This document shows, one piece after another, positions 1 through 10,624 of a DNA stretch of 64,000 bases. Position 1 is the first letter of the stretch. Each line of letters starts with the position of its first letter. Both the position numbers and the translations under genes were made by a program. The stretch spans positions 29,025,022 through 29,089,021 of the forward strand of contig CM033399.1 of assembly GCA_019426215.1 (NCBI GenBank), written 5' to 3'. The notes under the pieces are model-generated. The model saw only the letters and a list, made by a program, of their open reading frames with translations. It made no database searches and had not been told where the DNA came from. The stretch is from Buddleja alternifolia. Its lineage: Eukaryota; Streptophyta; Magnoliopsida; Lamiales; Scrophulariaceae.

Positions 1-808
1 GAACTGAGATTTTCTTTTGCTTTGAGGGAGAGAGAATAAAATTTTTGCAGATATGTTTGAGTAAGAGTAAATGGTTTTTCTACAGAAATTGTATTTTAAA
101 TGACACAGTAAAGAGTTTTTGAAACTTGTGTTCTCTAGTCTCTGTAGGATTTAGACACGTGTAATGACTTTTGAATCTCAGCCATAAATTTATTAACTGC
201 GGACGCGAGTTTTATGTAATAGAGAGAAGTTACATTTGGTAACTCTCATATATAAAGATTTGACATCCGAGTTAAAAATTTAAAAAAAACGTTTGGCATT
301 TTCAGAGTGTAACGCACGCGCCTGTTTGTACACTGACACGTACACAAACACGTGCTATCTCTGAACCGTCATTTTGAAAAAGTTTTGATTACCCGCCAGT
401 TTGATGTGATAGAAGCGTGCGAGTAGAGTACAAAATAGACTTTTGAGTCTACCCACTACTTCGAAAAGCTTGTAAACTTTATGCATGACTTGTAAAAATA
501 TATTTTTATATTAATAGTTGAATGGAATTGGTTCAACGCTTAACTGATTGTTGGTATATGAAAATTAGACGCTTAGGATTAAAAAGACTTTTATGTTTGA
601 GCGTCCAATATTTTATGCATAAGTAATACTGAGCGTTGATGATCATGCATCTGAAAATTTTGATCATTGACGCTTGTAGTTATGGTTAAGTACAACTTTA
701 AGGTTCCCCCTAAATTTGATAACTTGTACCAGTTAGGAAAATCTTTTAGACACAAATTAAGTGGATTCCCCCTAAATTATATGTCTAATAAAACATGATG
801 CAAAATGA
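1..808 (-). other. 3' internal region of the copia element, no ORF
   Basis: Downstream of the pol stop there is at least 808 bp with no open frame of note. SIRE-type elements often carry an env-like region here, but none is readable. Two purine-rich minus-strand stretches (plus-strand ttccccct near 705 and 767) resemble polypurine tracts but neither is followed by a start matching the 5' LTR. The CGCTT-type words typical of this element continue here (531, 569, 668), which supports its belonging to the same element. Confidence 0.6.
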
Positions 809-3496
809 TTAAGCATTTAAATCAATCATACCTAATTCACTTCTCAAAGTGAGAAAACGTAGTTCGTTGAGTGCTTTGGTGAAGATATCTGCCAATTGTT
901 TGTTAGTTCCAATAAAGTGCACGGAGATATCTTTCTTTTGAACATGGTCACGAAGAAAATGGTATCTAATGTCAATGTGTTTGGTTCTGGAATGATGAAC
1001 AGGGTTTTGAGTCATGGCTAGAGCGCTTTGGTTATCACAATGAATGGGGGTTGGACCTAGGATTATTCCATAATCTCTAAGTTGTTGCCTCATCCATAAT
1101 ACTTGTGCACAACAACTGCCTGCAGCTACATACTCAGCTTCGGCTGTGGAGGTAGCTATGGATTGTTGTTTCTTGCTATGCCATGAAACTAACCTATCAC
1201 CTAAAAATTGACAAGTACCACTAGTGCTTTTACGATCTATTTTGCAACCTGCAAAATCTGCATCTGAGTAACCAATTAGTTCAAAAGGAGAATCCCTAGG
1301 ATACCATAAGCCCACATTTTGTGTGCCTTTCAGGTATTTAAGGATCTTCTTGGCAGCAATTAAGTGTGACTCTTTAGGATCGGCTTGAAATCGTGCACAC
1401 ATGCATACCGAAAACATAATATCAAGTCTACAGGCAGTAAGATAAAGAAGTGATCCAATGATACCTCTATAATTAGTGATATCAACTTTCTTTCCACTTT
1501 CATCTCTATCTAACTTAAGCGCTTGGCTCATTGGAATTTTTGAATATGATGCATTTTCCATACCAAATTTCTTAATTATATCTCTTGTATATTTAGCTTG
1601 GTTAATAAATATTCCATAAGGGAGTTGTTTAACTTGTAATCCTAAGAAGAAAGTTAATTCACCCATCATGCTCATTTCAAATTGTTCTTGCATCATTTTC
1701 GAAAATTTCTCACACAGACGCTTGTTAGTAGAACCAAATATAATATCATCAACGTAAATTTGGACTAAGAGAATATCTTCGTTATTGGTAATTTTAAATA
1801 ACGTTGTATCAACGCTGCCTTTTGAAAAGCCTTTACCAATAAGAAAGATAGAGAGAGTGTCATACCATGCTCGGGGTGCTTGCTTAAGCCCATAAAGTGC
1901 TTTGTCTAGCTTGTAAACCATACCCTTACCATGATTGTTGATGAATCCTGGTGGTTGCTCCACATATACTTCTTCTTGGAGTTTACCATTCAGGAAGGCA
2001 CTCTTCACGTCCATCTGATACACCATGAACTTGTTGAACGCTGCATACGCTAGAAACATGCGGATTGCTTCAAGACGAGCGACAGGAGCGTATGTCTCAT
2101 CAAAGTCAATACCCTCCTCTTGGCAATATCCTTGAGCTACGAGTCTGACCTTGTTTCTTATCACAATGCCGTTCTCATCCATCTTGTTTCTATATACCCA
2201 TCTAGTTCCAATAACTCCTTGGTGAGTTGGCCTTGGTACTAGCATCCAAACCTTATTTCGTTCAAACTGATTAAGCTCTTCTTGCATAGCTTCAATCCAG
2301 CTTGGGTCGCTTAGCGCTTCATCCACTTTCTTAGGTTCCATTTGAGATAGAAAGCTTGCGAACATAGCCTCATTGAACGTAGCGGCTCTAGTCCTAACAG
2401 GCGCTTCAATATCTCCAATAATTTGCTCTGGTGGATGATCACGTAGCCATAGTCTGTCTGGTTGGAAGGAGTTAAGAGGTTGAACAGGCGCTTGAGAATC
2501 ATACGCTTGACTACCTTCTTGCGTAGGCGCTCCAAGTTCACAATTCCTTGTGTGCTCTTGATGATCACTCTCTTCATGATCATCAGCATTTCTTACATGA
2601 TTATCCAGAGTAATCTCACGAGTAATCTTAGGAGGTGGCACTGAGATCTCATCATCGTCGTCAGTATCTTCATCAATAGTAATCTTAGACGCTTGATGAC
2701 ATAGATCTTCAACTCCTACATCATTTATATTAACCTTACTCGGTTCTTGGTTAGCATCATCAAAAACAACATGAATAGATTCCTCAACCTTCGATTTGAT
2801 CTTATTGAGGATGCGAAAATTCTTTCCATTCTTGGCGTAGCCTAGAAAGATTCCCTCATCCGCTTTAGGATCAAATGTCTTTAGGCTTTGGGAACCATTA
2901 TTATGGATAAAACATTTAGAACCAAAGACGTGAAAATATGAAACATTTGGCTTACGTCCCTTCCACAGTTCATATGGAGTTTTCCCATGCTGTTTGTTGA
3001 TCATGCAACGGTTTTGAGTGTAACAGGCAGTGTTGATTGCTTCGGCCCAAAACCTAGGAGCGAGCTTGGATTCTGCTAACATAGTCCTAGCTGCTTCCTT
3101 AAGCGTTCGGTTCCGGCGCTCAGCAACACCATTTTGTTGGGGAGTTCTGGGAGCTGAATACTCATGATGTATTCCATTTTCTGCACAAAACTTCTCAACA
3201 ATCTTGTTAGTAAACTCAGTACCGTGATCGCTTCTTATTCTTGCAACCTTAAGATTTTTCAATATTTGAAGTTGCCGAATAAGCGTTGTTAACTTGTCAC
3301 ATGTTTCATCTTTGGATGAAAGAAATTCCACCCAAGTAAATCGAGAGAAATCATCTACTATCACCAAAGTATACTTCTTACCGCTTACACTGATCGTTTG
3401 AACAGGTCCAAACAAATCCATGTGAAGTAGTTCAAGTATTCTAGAGGTAGATAGATGAGGTTTTCTCTTGAACGATGATTTAACTTGTTTACCCAT
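809..3496 (-). CDS. copia pol: integrase, reverse transcriptase, RNase H
   Basis: 895 codons are open. The integrase core shows LLHMDLFGP (first Asp), IRSDHGTEF (second Asp) and [18 protein letters not shown] (catalytic Glu). The RT begins near residue 400 ([18 protein letters not shown]) and has [11 protein letters not shown] and the catalytic YVDDIIFG box. RNase H has [28 protein letters not shown] and [14 protein letters not shown]. It ends in MIDLNA and stop. The Met at 3496 is not a true start: the same frame continues upstream to a TAA at 3560, through the end of the GAG-pre-integrase C-x-x-C-x-x-GKQ motif. This is therefore the C-terminal two thirds of a polyprotein cut by that stop. 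All catalytic residues I could check are present. Confidence 0.93.
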   Translation of the reverse strand: MGKQVKSSFKRKPHLSTSRILELLHMDLFGPVQTISVSGKKYTLVIVDDFSRFTWVEFLSSKDETCDKLTTLIRQLQILKNLKVARIRSDHGTEFTNKIVEKFCAENGIHHEYSAPRTPQQNGVAERRNRTLKEAARTMLAESKLAPRFWAEAINTACYTQNRCMINKQHGKTPYELWKGRKPNVSYFHVFGSKCFIHNNGSQSLKTFDPKADEGIFLGYAKNGKNFRILNKIKSKVEESIHVVFDDANQEPSKVNINDVGVEDLCHQASKITIDEDTDDDDEISVPPPKITREITLDNHVRNADDHEESDHQEHTRNCELGAPTQEGSQAYDSQAPVQPLNSFQPDRLWLRDHPPEQIIGDIEAPVRTRAATFNEAMFASFLSQMEPKKVDEALSDPSWIEAMQEELNQFERNKVWMLVPRPTHQGVIGTRWVYRNKMDENGIVIRNKVRLVAQGYCQEEGIDFDETYAPVARLEAIRMFLAYAAFNKFMVYQMDVKSAFLNGKLQEEVYVEQPPGFINNHGKGMVYKLDKALYGLKQAPRAWYDTLSIFLIGKGFSKGSVDTTLFKITNNEDILLVQIYVDDIIFGSTNKRLCEKFSKMMQEQFEMSMMGELTFFLGLQVKQLPYGIFINQAKYTRDIIKKFGMENASYSKIPMSQALKLDRDESGKKVDITNYRGIIGSLLYLTACRLDIMFSVCMCARFQADPKESHLIAAKKILKYLKGTQNVGLWYPRDSPFELIGYSDADFAGCKIDRKSTSGTCQFLGDRLVSWHSKKQQSIATSTAEAEYVAAGSCCAQVLWMRQQLRDYGIILGPTPIHCDNQSALAMTQNPVHHSRTKHIDIRYHFLRDHVQKKDISVHFIGTNKQLADIFTKALNELRFLTLRSELGMIDLNA

Positions 3497-3559
3497 TTGA
3501 CAAGCGTCACAAAGGCGATCCTTGTGAAATGGTCCATTTGGTAATCCCTCTACAAGATT

Positions 3560-4048
3560 TTAACTTATAAGCTGAGAGATTGTTTTGAAGTTGAGGTGAT
3601 TCATTTTTCTATGCCATAACCAACCCATTTTAGATTCATTTTTAGCAACAAAACATGTTGGGTTGTTATCGAGTGTTGAACCCCAATCTACCAAATATAC
3701 GTTGTTAGTTCTTTTTCCTTTCAATTTAGAAGACTTAGTCTTAGCGTCATTTATATAGCAACAGTCACTTGAGAATATGACTTCAAAGCCTTTATCACAA
3801 AATTGACTTATGCTTAATAAATTGTGCTTCAGACCCTCAACATAATAAACATCACTTATCATGATGTTCCCCCTATGCACAGTACCTATACCTTTGGTTT
3901 TACCTTTGGAGTTGTCACCAAATACAACCTGAGGACCATTGGCAGCTTGATAGTTGATCAGAAGATCTTTGGAACCAGTCATGTGCCTTGACGATCCACT
4001 ATCGAAGTACCACACAAATGTATCAGCTCTAGCTCTAGGTACCTGCAA
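3560..4048 (-). CDS. copia aspartic protease and GAG-pre-integrase segment
   Basis: 162 codons. Near residue 16 is the retroviral-type protease motif DSGSSRHMTG, preceded by VWYF as is usual in plant copia elements. A C-terminal LWHRKMNHLNFKTISQLIS segment is the start of the GAG-pre-integrase zinc-binding domain (His residues HRKMNH). The frame then meets a TAA at 3560, but the same frame continues in the downstream pol block, so a single stop separates them. At the upstream side the reading frame differs from the preceding gag block, so at least one indel or stop lies near 4050-4063. Confidence 0.88.
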   Translation of the reverse strand: MQVPRARADTFVWYFDSGSSRHMTGSKDLLINYQAANGPQVVFGDNSKGKTKGIGTVHRGNIMISDVYYVEGLKHNLLSISQFCDKGFEVIFSSDCCYINDAKTKSSKLKGKRTNNVYLVDWGSTLDNNPTCFVAKNESKMGWLWHRKMNHLNFKTISQLIS

Positions 4049-4062
4049 TCAAAGGGGAAGTT

Positions 4063-4330
4063 CTATTTCTGTTCAGGTACCCATTGTTGCTTGGGTCCTT
4101 TAACATTAGTAACATTGTTAGTTTGAATTAGAACTTTAGGAACCCATATTTGCCTAATCTTCATTGTAGGAATACTGGCCTTTTTGGGTTTCACAACATG
4201 TTGTGTGTGCTTTTTGGGTGTATAATAATATCCTCGATTATAATGGTAGTCATAATCATAGTCATAATCATAATCATCATAGTATCGATAATATGGTCTT
4301 GACTGTCTTGGATATTGACGCTGACTTGGG
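4063..4330 (-). pseudogene. gag/protease linker with Tyr-Asp repeat, frame-shifted
   Basis: Downstream of the CCHC block the coding sense passes to another frame: a Tyr/Asp repeat (DYDYDYDYDYHYNRGYYY) is followed by basic sequence and the VPKVL and QQWVPEQK motifs typical of the segment before copia protease. It ends at a stop at 4063, only 15 bp before the protease frame opens. The Tyr/Asp stretch corresponds to a cataatcatagtcat-type tandem repeat at about 4247-4282, where slippage may have caused the frame change near 4300. Confidence 0.7.
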
Positions 4331-5299
4331 TTGCACTTTTGGTGCTGGACGCTTAGCGCTTGATTCACAGTGATCAATCTTATCTTTAGCCTTTTGAGCG
4401 TTTGGATAAACTCGTCTTTGTGAATCATTTGCCTTAGCCTTACCCTTACCTGAGTTAGCTTTGATTTTCTCATTTGGCCTCTTACCATTGTCACTAGGTT
4501 CATTTTGAGTTTGACCTTGTGAACCTTTTTCAACAAAGATAACACCCTTTCCTTTGTTGTTTGCCGTAACATTAGATTTATTGGGTTGTTTACCGAGTTT
4601 ATCGCATCCTAAACCGGTCTTCTCACCAAATAATCTAGTTACTTCAGTCACATTATCCAACTTTCTAGAAGCTTTTGATAATGATGAGATAAGCTGCTCT
4701 GATTTAGCAAGTCTAGCGATCAAATCAGCTTCTCTCTTGACTATTATATCAAGATCGCTTTTTAATTGAATAATTTCACTCTCAAGCGATTGGTTCTTCT
4801 CAATGCACTGTTGCTGAACTCGCAACTCTGCTTTGAGCGTTACTTTATCTCTTGTGAGTGATGAAATAATAGCGAGATCATTTTGATATATTTTGGCAGC
4901 TTCTTGACATTCATTGTAGTATTCTTTGACTTTGTCAAGTAATTTATCATAAGAGAGAGGAATAGATAATTCTTTGATTACCTCAGGAGACGCTTCATCA
5001 TCTCTGGCCATGAGACATATGAGCGCTGAGTCATCTAATGGCTCATCATCATCACTACTCTCTTCTGATGATTCTAAATCTTCAGGTGCGGATGCTGGTT
5101 CTGATTCCGCTAGCAAACCTTGTTGACGAAGGTTGCTCCTGAATTGGTTTCTATCCAAGTAATCCTGCCTTGAGGGCTTGGATACGTTTGGATAAGGGCA
5201 ATTTACCTGGTAGTGCCCTGGTTTCCTGCAATTGTAACAAAGATTAGTTTTCATTTTTTGTTCATTTGTTAACCTTGCAATGTGTGGTTTTGAGACCAC
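4277..5299 (-). CDS. copia gag C-terminal half with CCHC zinc knuckle
   Basis: 340 codons. Near residue 21 is a CCHC nucleic-acid-binding knuckle (CYNCRKPGHYQVNCP). An acidic Ser/Glu/Asp stretch follows (ESSEESSDDDEPLDDS), then a long charged segment likely to form a coiled coil (about residues 140-215), then Lys/Gly/Gln-rich basic sequence. The apparent start is a GTG in continuing frame, not a real initiation codon: this block lies in the same frame as the gag block upstream (5366-6259) and is separated from it by one TAA at 5366-5368. It is thus the second half of a single gag. Confidence 0.85.
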   Translation of the reverse strand: MVSKPHIARLTNEQKMKTNLCYNCRKPGHYQVNCPYPNVSKPSRQDYLDRNQFRSNLRQQGLLAESEPASAPEDLESSEESSDDDEPLDDSALICLMARDDEASPEVIKELSIPLSYDKLLDKVKEYYNECQEAAKIYQNDLAIISSLTRDKVTLKAELRVQQQCIEKNQSLESEIIQLKSDLDIIVKREADLIARLAKSEQLISSLSKASRKLDNVTEVTRLFGEKTGLGCDKLGKQPNKSNVTANNKGKGVIFVEKGSQGQTQNEPSDNGKRPNEKIKANSGKGKAKANDSQRRVYPNAQKAKDKIDHCESSAKRPAPKVQPKSASISKTVKTILSIL

Positions 5300-5365
5300 T
5301 GGAGCTGAGAGATTTTGAGTAGACGCTTGGTACTGAACAGACGCTTGGGGTGAAGGAACAGAATA

Positions 5366-6259
5366 TTAAGGCGCTTGAAGCTGTTGTTGCATCGGAGAAG
5401 GTGCTTGATATGAACTTTGTCCTTGATTATTGAAACTTTTTCCTTTCTTTTCATATCTCAAGAACTTTTTGAATCTATTCAGCAAAGCTAATTCCTCTTC
5501 TTCATTGATATCTAAACTCTTTCCTTTATTGCCCGATTTGCCTTTGATTGATGCTATAAGCGCTCCAGATTCAATCACCGGACTACTCACAACGTCACTA
5601 GCAGAATTCAACTCGAACTCAAATGCTTTGAGCTCTGAAAAGGCGTCTTTTGGAGTTAGGAGATCCATCATATTTGATTCTCTCATAGCGGTTGTCTTCA
5701 TCAGGAATTTACTTGGTAAACTTCTAAAGATCTTAACCACCATTTCTCGATTCTGCAAATCCATTCCCAACGATGTAAGTTCTGTAACTAGAGCTGTAAA
5801 TCTTATATCTAATTGCTCTAAAGTTTCATTGGGTAGCATCTTAAATCCGTTAAACTTTTCCTTGGCAATGGAAAGTTTGTTTTCTTTGATCTGAGCTGAA
5901 CCACCACAAATTGTAGCCAACTTATCCCATATTTCTTTAGTGGTTTTGCAAGACTTGATCTTGTTGAATAAGTTGTCATTATCACCAATAGTCGTATATA
6001 GAGCGTTACGACCAACATTGTCCAAATTAGCTCTTCGACGCTTATCTGGAGACCATTCTTGTTTTGGTTTCTCAACGTAACCATCGGGAGTTTCTTCCAT
6101 GGCTCCAGGCGCTCTTGTGATAATTTTATATATTTTGATTGGCCCATCTGAAATAATATCACACATGTCATCATCACATGAACATAGATATGTAAATGCT
6201 TTGACTTTCCATGTGTCAAAATTTGACTCAGTTAGTTTGGGAACTTTAGCAAATGCCAT
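5366..6259 (-). CDS. copia gag N-terminal half (capsid region)
   Basis: 297 codons beginning at MAFAKVPKLTESNFDTWK, about 87 bp inside the primer binding site, so this is the natural gag start. The SNFDTWKVKAFTYL start, IWDKLATICGG and LEQLDIRFTALVTELTSLG followed by KIFRSLPSKF are the conserved blocks of the copia UBN2-type gag domain, which forms the virus-like particle. A Gln/Pro-rich tail precedes the TAA at 5366. The opposite strand also has a long open frame here (5430-5894), which is only an antisense shadow. Confidence 0.9.
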   Translation of the reverse strand: MAFAKVPKLTESNFDTWKVKAFTYLCSCDDDMCDIISDGPIKIYKIITRAPGAMEETPDGYVEKPKQEWSPDKRRRANLDNVGRNALYTTIGDNDNLFNKIKSCKTTKEIWDKLATICGGSAQIKENKLSIAKEKFNGFKMLPNETLEQLDIRFTALVTELTSLGMDLQNREMVVKIFRSLPSKFLMKTTAMRESNMMDLLTPKDAFSELKAFEFELNSASDVVSSPVIESGALIASIKGKSGNKGKSLDINEEEELALLNRFKKFLRYEKKGKSFNNQGQSSYQAPSPMQQQLQAP

Positions 6260-6345
6260 AACAAAATTTTTTAAAGCAACTAGATTTTGAAAAAGGATCT
6301 AAACAAGCAGTTATGCTTGGAAATTTTAGAATTTCAACTTTAACC

Positions 6346-6357
6346 GCTCTGATACCA
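6346..6357 (-). promoter_or_regulatory. primer binding site (tRNA-iMet)
   Basis: On the minus strand the sequence TGGTATCAGAGC is the standard plant copia primer binding site, complementary to the 3' end of initiator tRNA-Met. It sits two bases inside the 5' LTR, which fixes the LTR boundary at 6360. Confidence 0.95.
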
Positions 6358-6359
6358 CT

Positions 6360-7961
6360 TGTTGGTTCCAAGTGGCATACGAAAGGGTTTAGAGGGGGGG
6401 GGGGGTTGAATAGACCCTGAAGCCTTTTTCCACTTCAAAAGATTTCGTACTAAAATGATTTTTGGACGCTTGAAATAGTAGACGCTTGAAGTATCTAACG
6501 TTTGACTTAAGCGTTCACTTAAAATATAGGCGCTCTAATGAAGCGTCTAACGAAGACTGTTTTTATAAAGTTAACTTAGATTTCAAGACTTGAATACTTT
6601 AACCGAGTGGGCTTAAGCGTTCAGTTCTTTAATTAGTGTTAGCACAGCGTAATGATTTTTGTAGTCTTCTTTTAAAAGCTTTAGCGTCGCAAGAAGTTTC
6701 TTAGTTGCTTAGCGTTTGATTGTGTTTTACTTAATCAGTTTATGCAATGATATGATAGATAAAAGAATTGACTGAAAAGTAAATGACACAATATTTGTAA
6801 GGTTCGTTGGGTGGTGTAATCCCAACTACGTCCTTATTCTCCTCGAACACTTGGAGACAATCCACTAAAATGATTCTCAAAGAATCACACAGAATCTTCT
6901 ACAAATTAGGGAGAGATGGATGTCGATGACTTGAGCTCCTTGATCACACAGATTTCTGCTCCAAATCACTTCAATCCCCTTGCTTCTTTCACCCAAAAAT
7001 ATGGCAAGTATCCAACTTCGACTTCACACAGATCTCGAGGCTTGGATAGGGGTTTTTCTAAAAGGTTTGTTTGATTTTGATAAAGTTCAAACAACTAGGA
7101 ATATCTCAGTAGTAATGTGGGTTTCTCCGAAAAGAATGTTTGAGATATTGGGTTGACTGTCTCAGGATTTGAAGAAAAGCAAAGAGAATATTTTCTTGAA
7201 AGTTTGGTTTTTCTGAGATTGTAAGGAATGAGACTTCAATGCAACAACAATTCAACTTGATAATTGTTCTCTGTGTTTGGCTTGTTGTTGAAGTCCTATT
7301 TATAGGCATTCTTGGAAAAAGTGTCCGTTTGACACATGCAAGGGCGCGTGTCTCTCACTTCCGCGAGTGAACAACTTTTGTCCTTTTTCCTGAAAATCTG
7401 CTGCACAAAAGTTGGTGCCGCAGTCTTTGAATAGTTGACAATCCAATAGGGTGGCTTCTCCGTACGTCTGAAAGTGCTTATCACATTTAATGCTCTTATC
7501 AGCATTTAATGCATTTGAATTAAATGCCCGTTGGTATTTAATGCTTTGAGAATATTTGCATTAAAACTCCTTCTGGACTTAGAAATAAATTCAGGTGAAA
7601 TTACTTCTGTCCTATAAAGTAACGCTTGATATAGCTGGTCAATTGGACGCTTGGAGACTTTATCTTCATTCAGAATTCAGACGCTTGAGTCTTCGAACTT
7701 TACCACTGATAAACTCACTCAGAAATTATCAGACGCTCAGCCTAAGACTACTTAGCCTAACAATCTAGAATAAAAATAAAACAAAGCCTATTACAAATCT
7801 AACGCTTCAAAGCTGAAAAACAAACTTACATATTTTTGGGGTCTAACAGAGGTCCTAATTGTCATCATCAAAACATCTAACATGAAATTCCTAACAAAAA
7901 AGACTTCAGGGTCTATTCAACCCTCCCTCCTAAACCCTTTCGTATGCCACTTGGGACCACA
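6360..7961 (-). repeat. 5' LTR (1602 bp) of the copia element
   Basis: The plus strand starts TGTTGGTTCCAAGTGG and ends CCACTTGGGACCACA, giving TG...CA ends. The left boundary is set by the primer site. The right boundary is set by the loss of the inverted terminal block and of the element's CGCTT-type words. Unusually, the first and last ~60 bp are inverted copies of each other (6360-6422 against 7900-7961). A run of 12 G lies at 6394-6405. The mate LTR is outside the window, so identity cannot be measured. Confidence 0.85.
7296..7304 (-). promoter_or_regulatory. TATA box of the LTR promoter
   Basis: The minus strand reads TATAAATAG, the only clear TATA motif in the LTR. It lies about 0.66 kb into the 1.6 kb LTR as read on the minus strand. 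It would drive transcription toward gag. Assignment is by position and consensus only. Confidence 0.5.
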
Positions 7962-8160
7962 AAAAACTATTGAATGAGACGAAGGCAACAAGACGCTATT
8001 CGGATTCGAGGCCTTTACAATAGTGCTGCTTGTCAAAACATGATGCATCACATTTTGAATTCTTGTTAGAAGGAACTTTAGAAGAAAAAAAATATCTTGG
8101 ACTGGAAGATTATATAATTGTGCAAAACATTTGTTCCATTTCAATTTTAAATTATTTTAA

Positions 8161-9202
8161 GGGAATTGATATTTGCACTTCTAAATTTGATAATGCACTA
8201 CAAAAAAACAGCTAAATAGCAAGGAGAGAGATTCCTTGCTAAATGAATGGATAAAAGTGCCCTTACAATTTTAAACACAATTTACATCAATTATGAAATA
8301 AAATATACTCTCTGTGAACTATTCTTTCTTTTTAACTTTATAATTTCATATATTCACTATGTTAGAATTTTCATTCTTTATTTTTGTTGAATTCTTTCAA
8401 CCTATTCACTTAATATTATAAATACATAGTTAAGTAATTAATGTATTTATGATGTAAGTACCAAAATTACGTTATAACATAATAAGTTGATAATCATGAC
8501 GCAAAGTTGATATTAGAAATATGTTTTAAAAAATTAAAATAAAGAAAAAGACGAAAGTTTATTTATTCTTGCATGTACTCTTAGAGGTGGGCATCGAACC
8601 GAGTCGGCTAAATAGAGTTCTAGTTTTTGACGGGTTGAACTCGAGCCCAAATATAAATGCTCCATGCTTGCCAAGTCAGTAAATAAAAAATAATAAAATA
8701 ATTATTTATTAAATGGTTAATAAATAAATAATTTTTAATTATTTGTACATTTATTTGCAAGCCTATGAGTAGAAATATTTGCAATCGAGCTCTAATGAGC
8801 AGGACTCAGTGCCCACCCCTAAAATAATATGATTGTCAACTTATGCCGATTTGCTTTATTTTAGTAATCTTACAGTCTATTGATTTATTTCTATTTAACT
8901 GTATTTTCAAAATATTAACTCTACGTCATGATTGTCAACTTATATTATAATGTAACCTTGGTTACTTCATACAACGTAGAAGAAATGCAAAAAAAAAAAA
9001 AAAAAAAGAATAAAAGTGCTACCATAGTAAAATATTGGATTATAGAGTTAAAAAAGAAGAAAAGTATATACAGAATATATTTTGTTTCACAAATTAATGC
9101 AAATTGTGTTCTAAAATGATAAGGTCATTTTGATCCATTACTCAAAATAAAAAGGAGATTGGAGTGCCATTATCAAATTTAGGAGTGCAAATATCAATGC
9201 TC
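8161..9202. mobile_element. Mutator-like non-autonomous element, 9-bp TSD
   Basis: The ends are inverted copies: GGGAATTGATATTTGCAC at the left and GTGCAAATATCAATGCTC at the right, each flanked by a 9 bp duplication differing at one base (TTATTTTAA at 8152-8160, TTATTCTAA at 9203-9211). A 9 bp duplication is the Mutator signature. It has no coding capacity. The termini resemble those of the foldback element at 19105-19815. A hAT-like MITE (8582-8821) sits inside it. Confidence 0.75.
8582..8821. mobile_element. hAT-like MITE nested in the 8161-9202 element
   Basis: Terminal inverted repeats are TAGAGGTGGGCA at the left and TGCCCACCCCTA at the right, the common plant hAT MITE termini. Subterminal sequence is rich in GAGCTCGAGCC-type words. 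I could not find a clean 8 bp duplication, so the superfamily call rests on the termini. Confidence 0.65.
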
Positions 9203-9211
9203 TTATTCTAA

Positions 9212-9827
9212 TTGATATGTTTCCTTATTTATTGAGAAGAGTAAATTCATTATGATTTAAACATGGAAAACTTCAATCTAGTCATGGAAATTGGAATATA
9301 TTAAATGATGGAGAAGATTTCAAAATTTAAAAGTTAACTTTTTAAGAAATAAAATAAAAAACTCAAAATTATGAGAATTTAGATTTTGAGTCATAACTTG
9401 TGCAATTGGGGTCAAACACCCCCTTCAAATATATAATAGTATATATTATCGAAAGAAAAAATTAAACTTGTGTAGATTTAGGGTGATTTGGCCTAACTTT
9501 TACATAATTGATTCTTACATAATTAATTATGACAAAAGTTAGGATTTTCAACTTTTCCAAAAAGTGGTTTTGTAATACAAAAATGCTCAAAATAGATTAT
9601 AGAAAAGGGGGTCAAACAGTCATTAAAATAGTGTTTGGATTCCAAACACAGATTTTTGCTTTTCAACCGCTGACTCTTAATCCATTGCAGATTTTAACTT
9701 AAGAAAAAAATTTGCATCAAAAGACTTTTTTGACATAGTTTATCAATCTAGATTTAACTACTGCCATGAATCTTATGCCACGGTATTACATGATCATGCT
9801 TAAAAATCTCATATATTAAATTCTAAA
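9212..9827. other. AT-rich intergenic stretch, no gene seen
   Basis: No supportable gene. An imperfect inverted arrangement around 9405-9640 (ggggtcaaacacccccttc near the left, aaagggggtcaaacag near the right) resembles an old MITE but lacks visible duplication. Confidence 0.4.
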
Positions 9828-10005
9828 CGAAGGGAATTTCCTGACCCGACAAACCCATGTCGATAGTTTATTAATCATGGGTCACACAGACCCTATAAGA
9901 CTCCAAATAAGGAGACGAATCACATCTTGTGAGAGTCTGGAATTAAACTCAAGACCTCTCACACGAAAGTAGAAGCTAATTCTATTAGGCTAACAAGGTT
10001 TGGGT
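9828..10005 (-). repeat. SINE-like tRNA-derived repeat
   Basis: On the minus strand, a box-A-like TTAGCCTAATAGAATTAGC is followed about 35 bp later by a box-B-like GAGTTTAATTCC, the layout of an internal RNA polymerase III promoter. Downstream comes a tail containing ATAGGGTCTGTGTGACCC and an inverted motif around CATGATTAATAAACTATCG. The same tail appears in opposite orientation at 11575-11720, so it is a dispersed family. Ends are approximate. Confidence 0.55.
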
Positions 10006-10062
10006 AAATCCCATATTTGATTTTAGATCGCATCACTATTTAACACCAGTATGAGTAAACAA

Positions 10063-10389
10063 TTTTTTTTTTTTTTGATAAAATAACTTCATTTCATAAA
10101 TAAAACAAAAGATCCTTACAGCCACTCCCCAAAAGTGGGAGTGTTAGAAAAACAAGACAAAACAGATGGGAAATCCTTAGGCAGAATAACATTATCCCAG
10201 TTCAGCTGAAGTGCCCATTTGGCAAAATCATTTGCCACGACGTAAGCTTGTTTGTGAATTTTAGAAAGTTTCCATCTTGGCCATTTCTTCAAAAAGCGAC
10301 GGGCTTCCTCCACGTCTGTTTTGGCTGCCCATTCGATGTCCGTTTTGCAACCTGAGATCCAGCTAATAGCAAGCAGGAATCACTTTCAA
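10063..10389 (-). mobile_element. 5'-truncated LINE insertion with poly(A) and 9-bp TSD
   Basis: The 327 bp insertion has a poly(A) tail on the minus strand (T run 10063-10076) and is bounded by identical AGTAAACAA copies at 10054-10062 and 10390-10398. This is the hallmark of target-primed reverse transcription of a strongly 5'-truncated LINE transcript. The inserted sequence is the last part of the RNase H domain plus a short 3' UTR. Confidence 0.88.
10116..10313 (-). pseudogene. C-terminal RNase H (RVT_3-type) fragment of a LINE
   Basis: About 65 codons ending in FGEWL and stop resemble the tail of the plant LINE RNase H domain: a helix with RRFLKKWPRWKLSKIHKQ, then NDFAKWAL, the N-x-x-A-x-x-L-A type motif. 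Further upstream, toward the 5' truncation at 10389, FESDS (the third catalytic Asp region) and AISWISGCK are readable but in a different frame, so a one-base indel lies near 10375. It is not a functional gene. Confidence 0.7.
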
Positions 10390-10624
10390 AGTAAACAAAT
10401 TTTATGAAATGCTCAACCCAATACCTGAAAATTTAATCTTGTTAATAACTAGAATAGGGTTAGCTTGGCCAAGAATATGGGTCCGAAATCAGATGCATCT
10501 CCATAAAGCCCACCGCCATCAAGTTGGGCTGCAAATTGATCAAGGAATCAGAATTTGTCATGGGCTGAACTAAAAATCTAAATACAATCCAAAACCAACT
10601 TCCTAAAACTTTTCTAATAATACC

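Larger units (their letters stand above)
1..7961 (-). mobile_element. Ty1-copia retrotransposon, SIRE-like, left end outside window
   Basis: Reading right to left, the element shows a 5' LTR (6360-7961), primer binding site, gag, CCHC knuckle, protease, GAG-pre-integrase, integrase, RT and RNase H, followed by a non-coding 3' stretch that leaves the window. The order integrase before RT defines Ty1-copia. The long LTR, long gag and extended 3' region suggest the SIRE/Maximus lineage, which is inference from motif style. Two in-frame stops (3560, 5366) and frame changes near 4300 and 4060 mean this copy could not make a full polyprotein, although each block is otherwise well preserved. The 3' LTR and target duplication cannot be checked. 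Confidence 0.93.

Noticed and set aside
1..800. 3' LTR of the first copia element
   Set aside because: No match to the 5' LTR start or end; the stretch is better read as 3' internal sequence.
5430..5894. 154-codon plus-strand open frame
   Set aside because: It is antisense to the conserved copia gag and has no family features.
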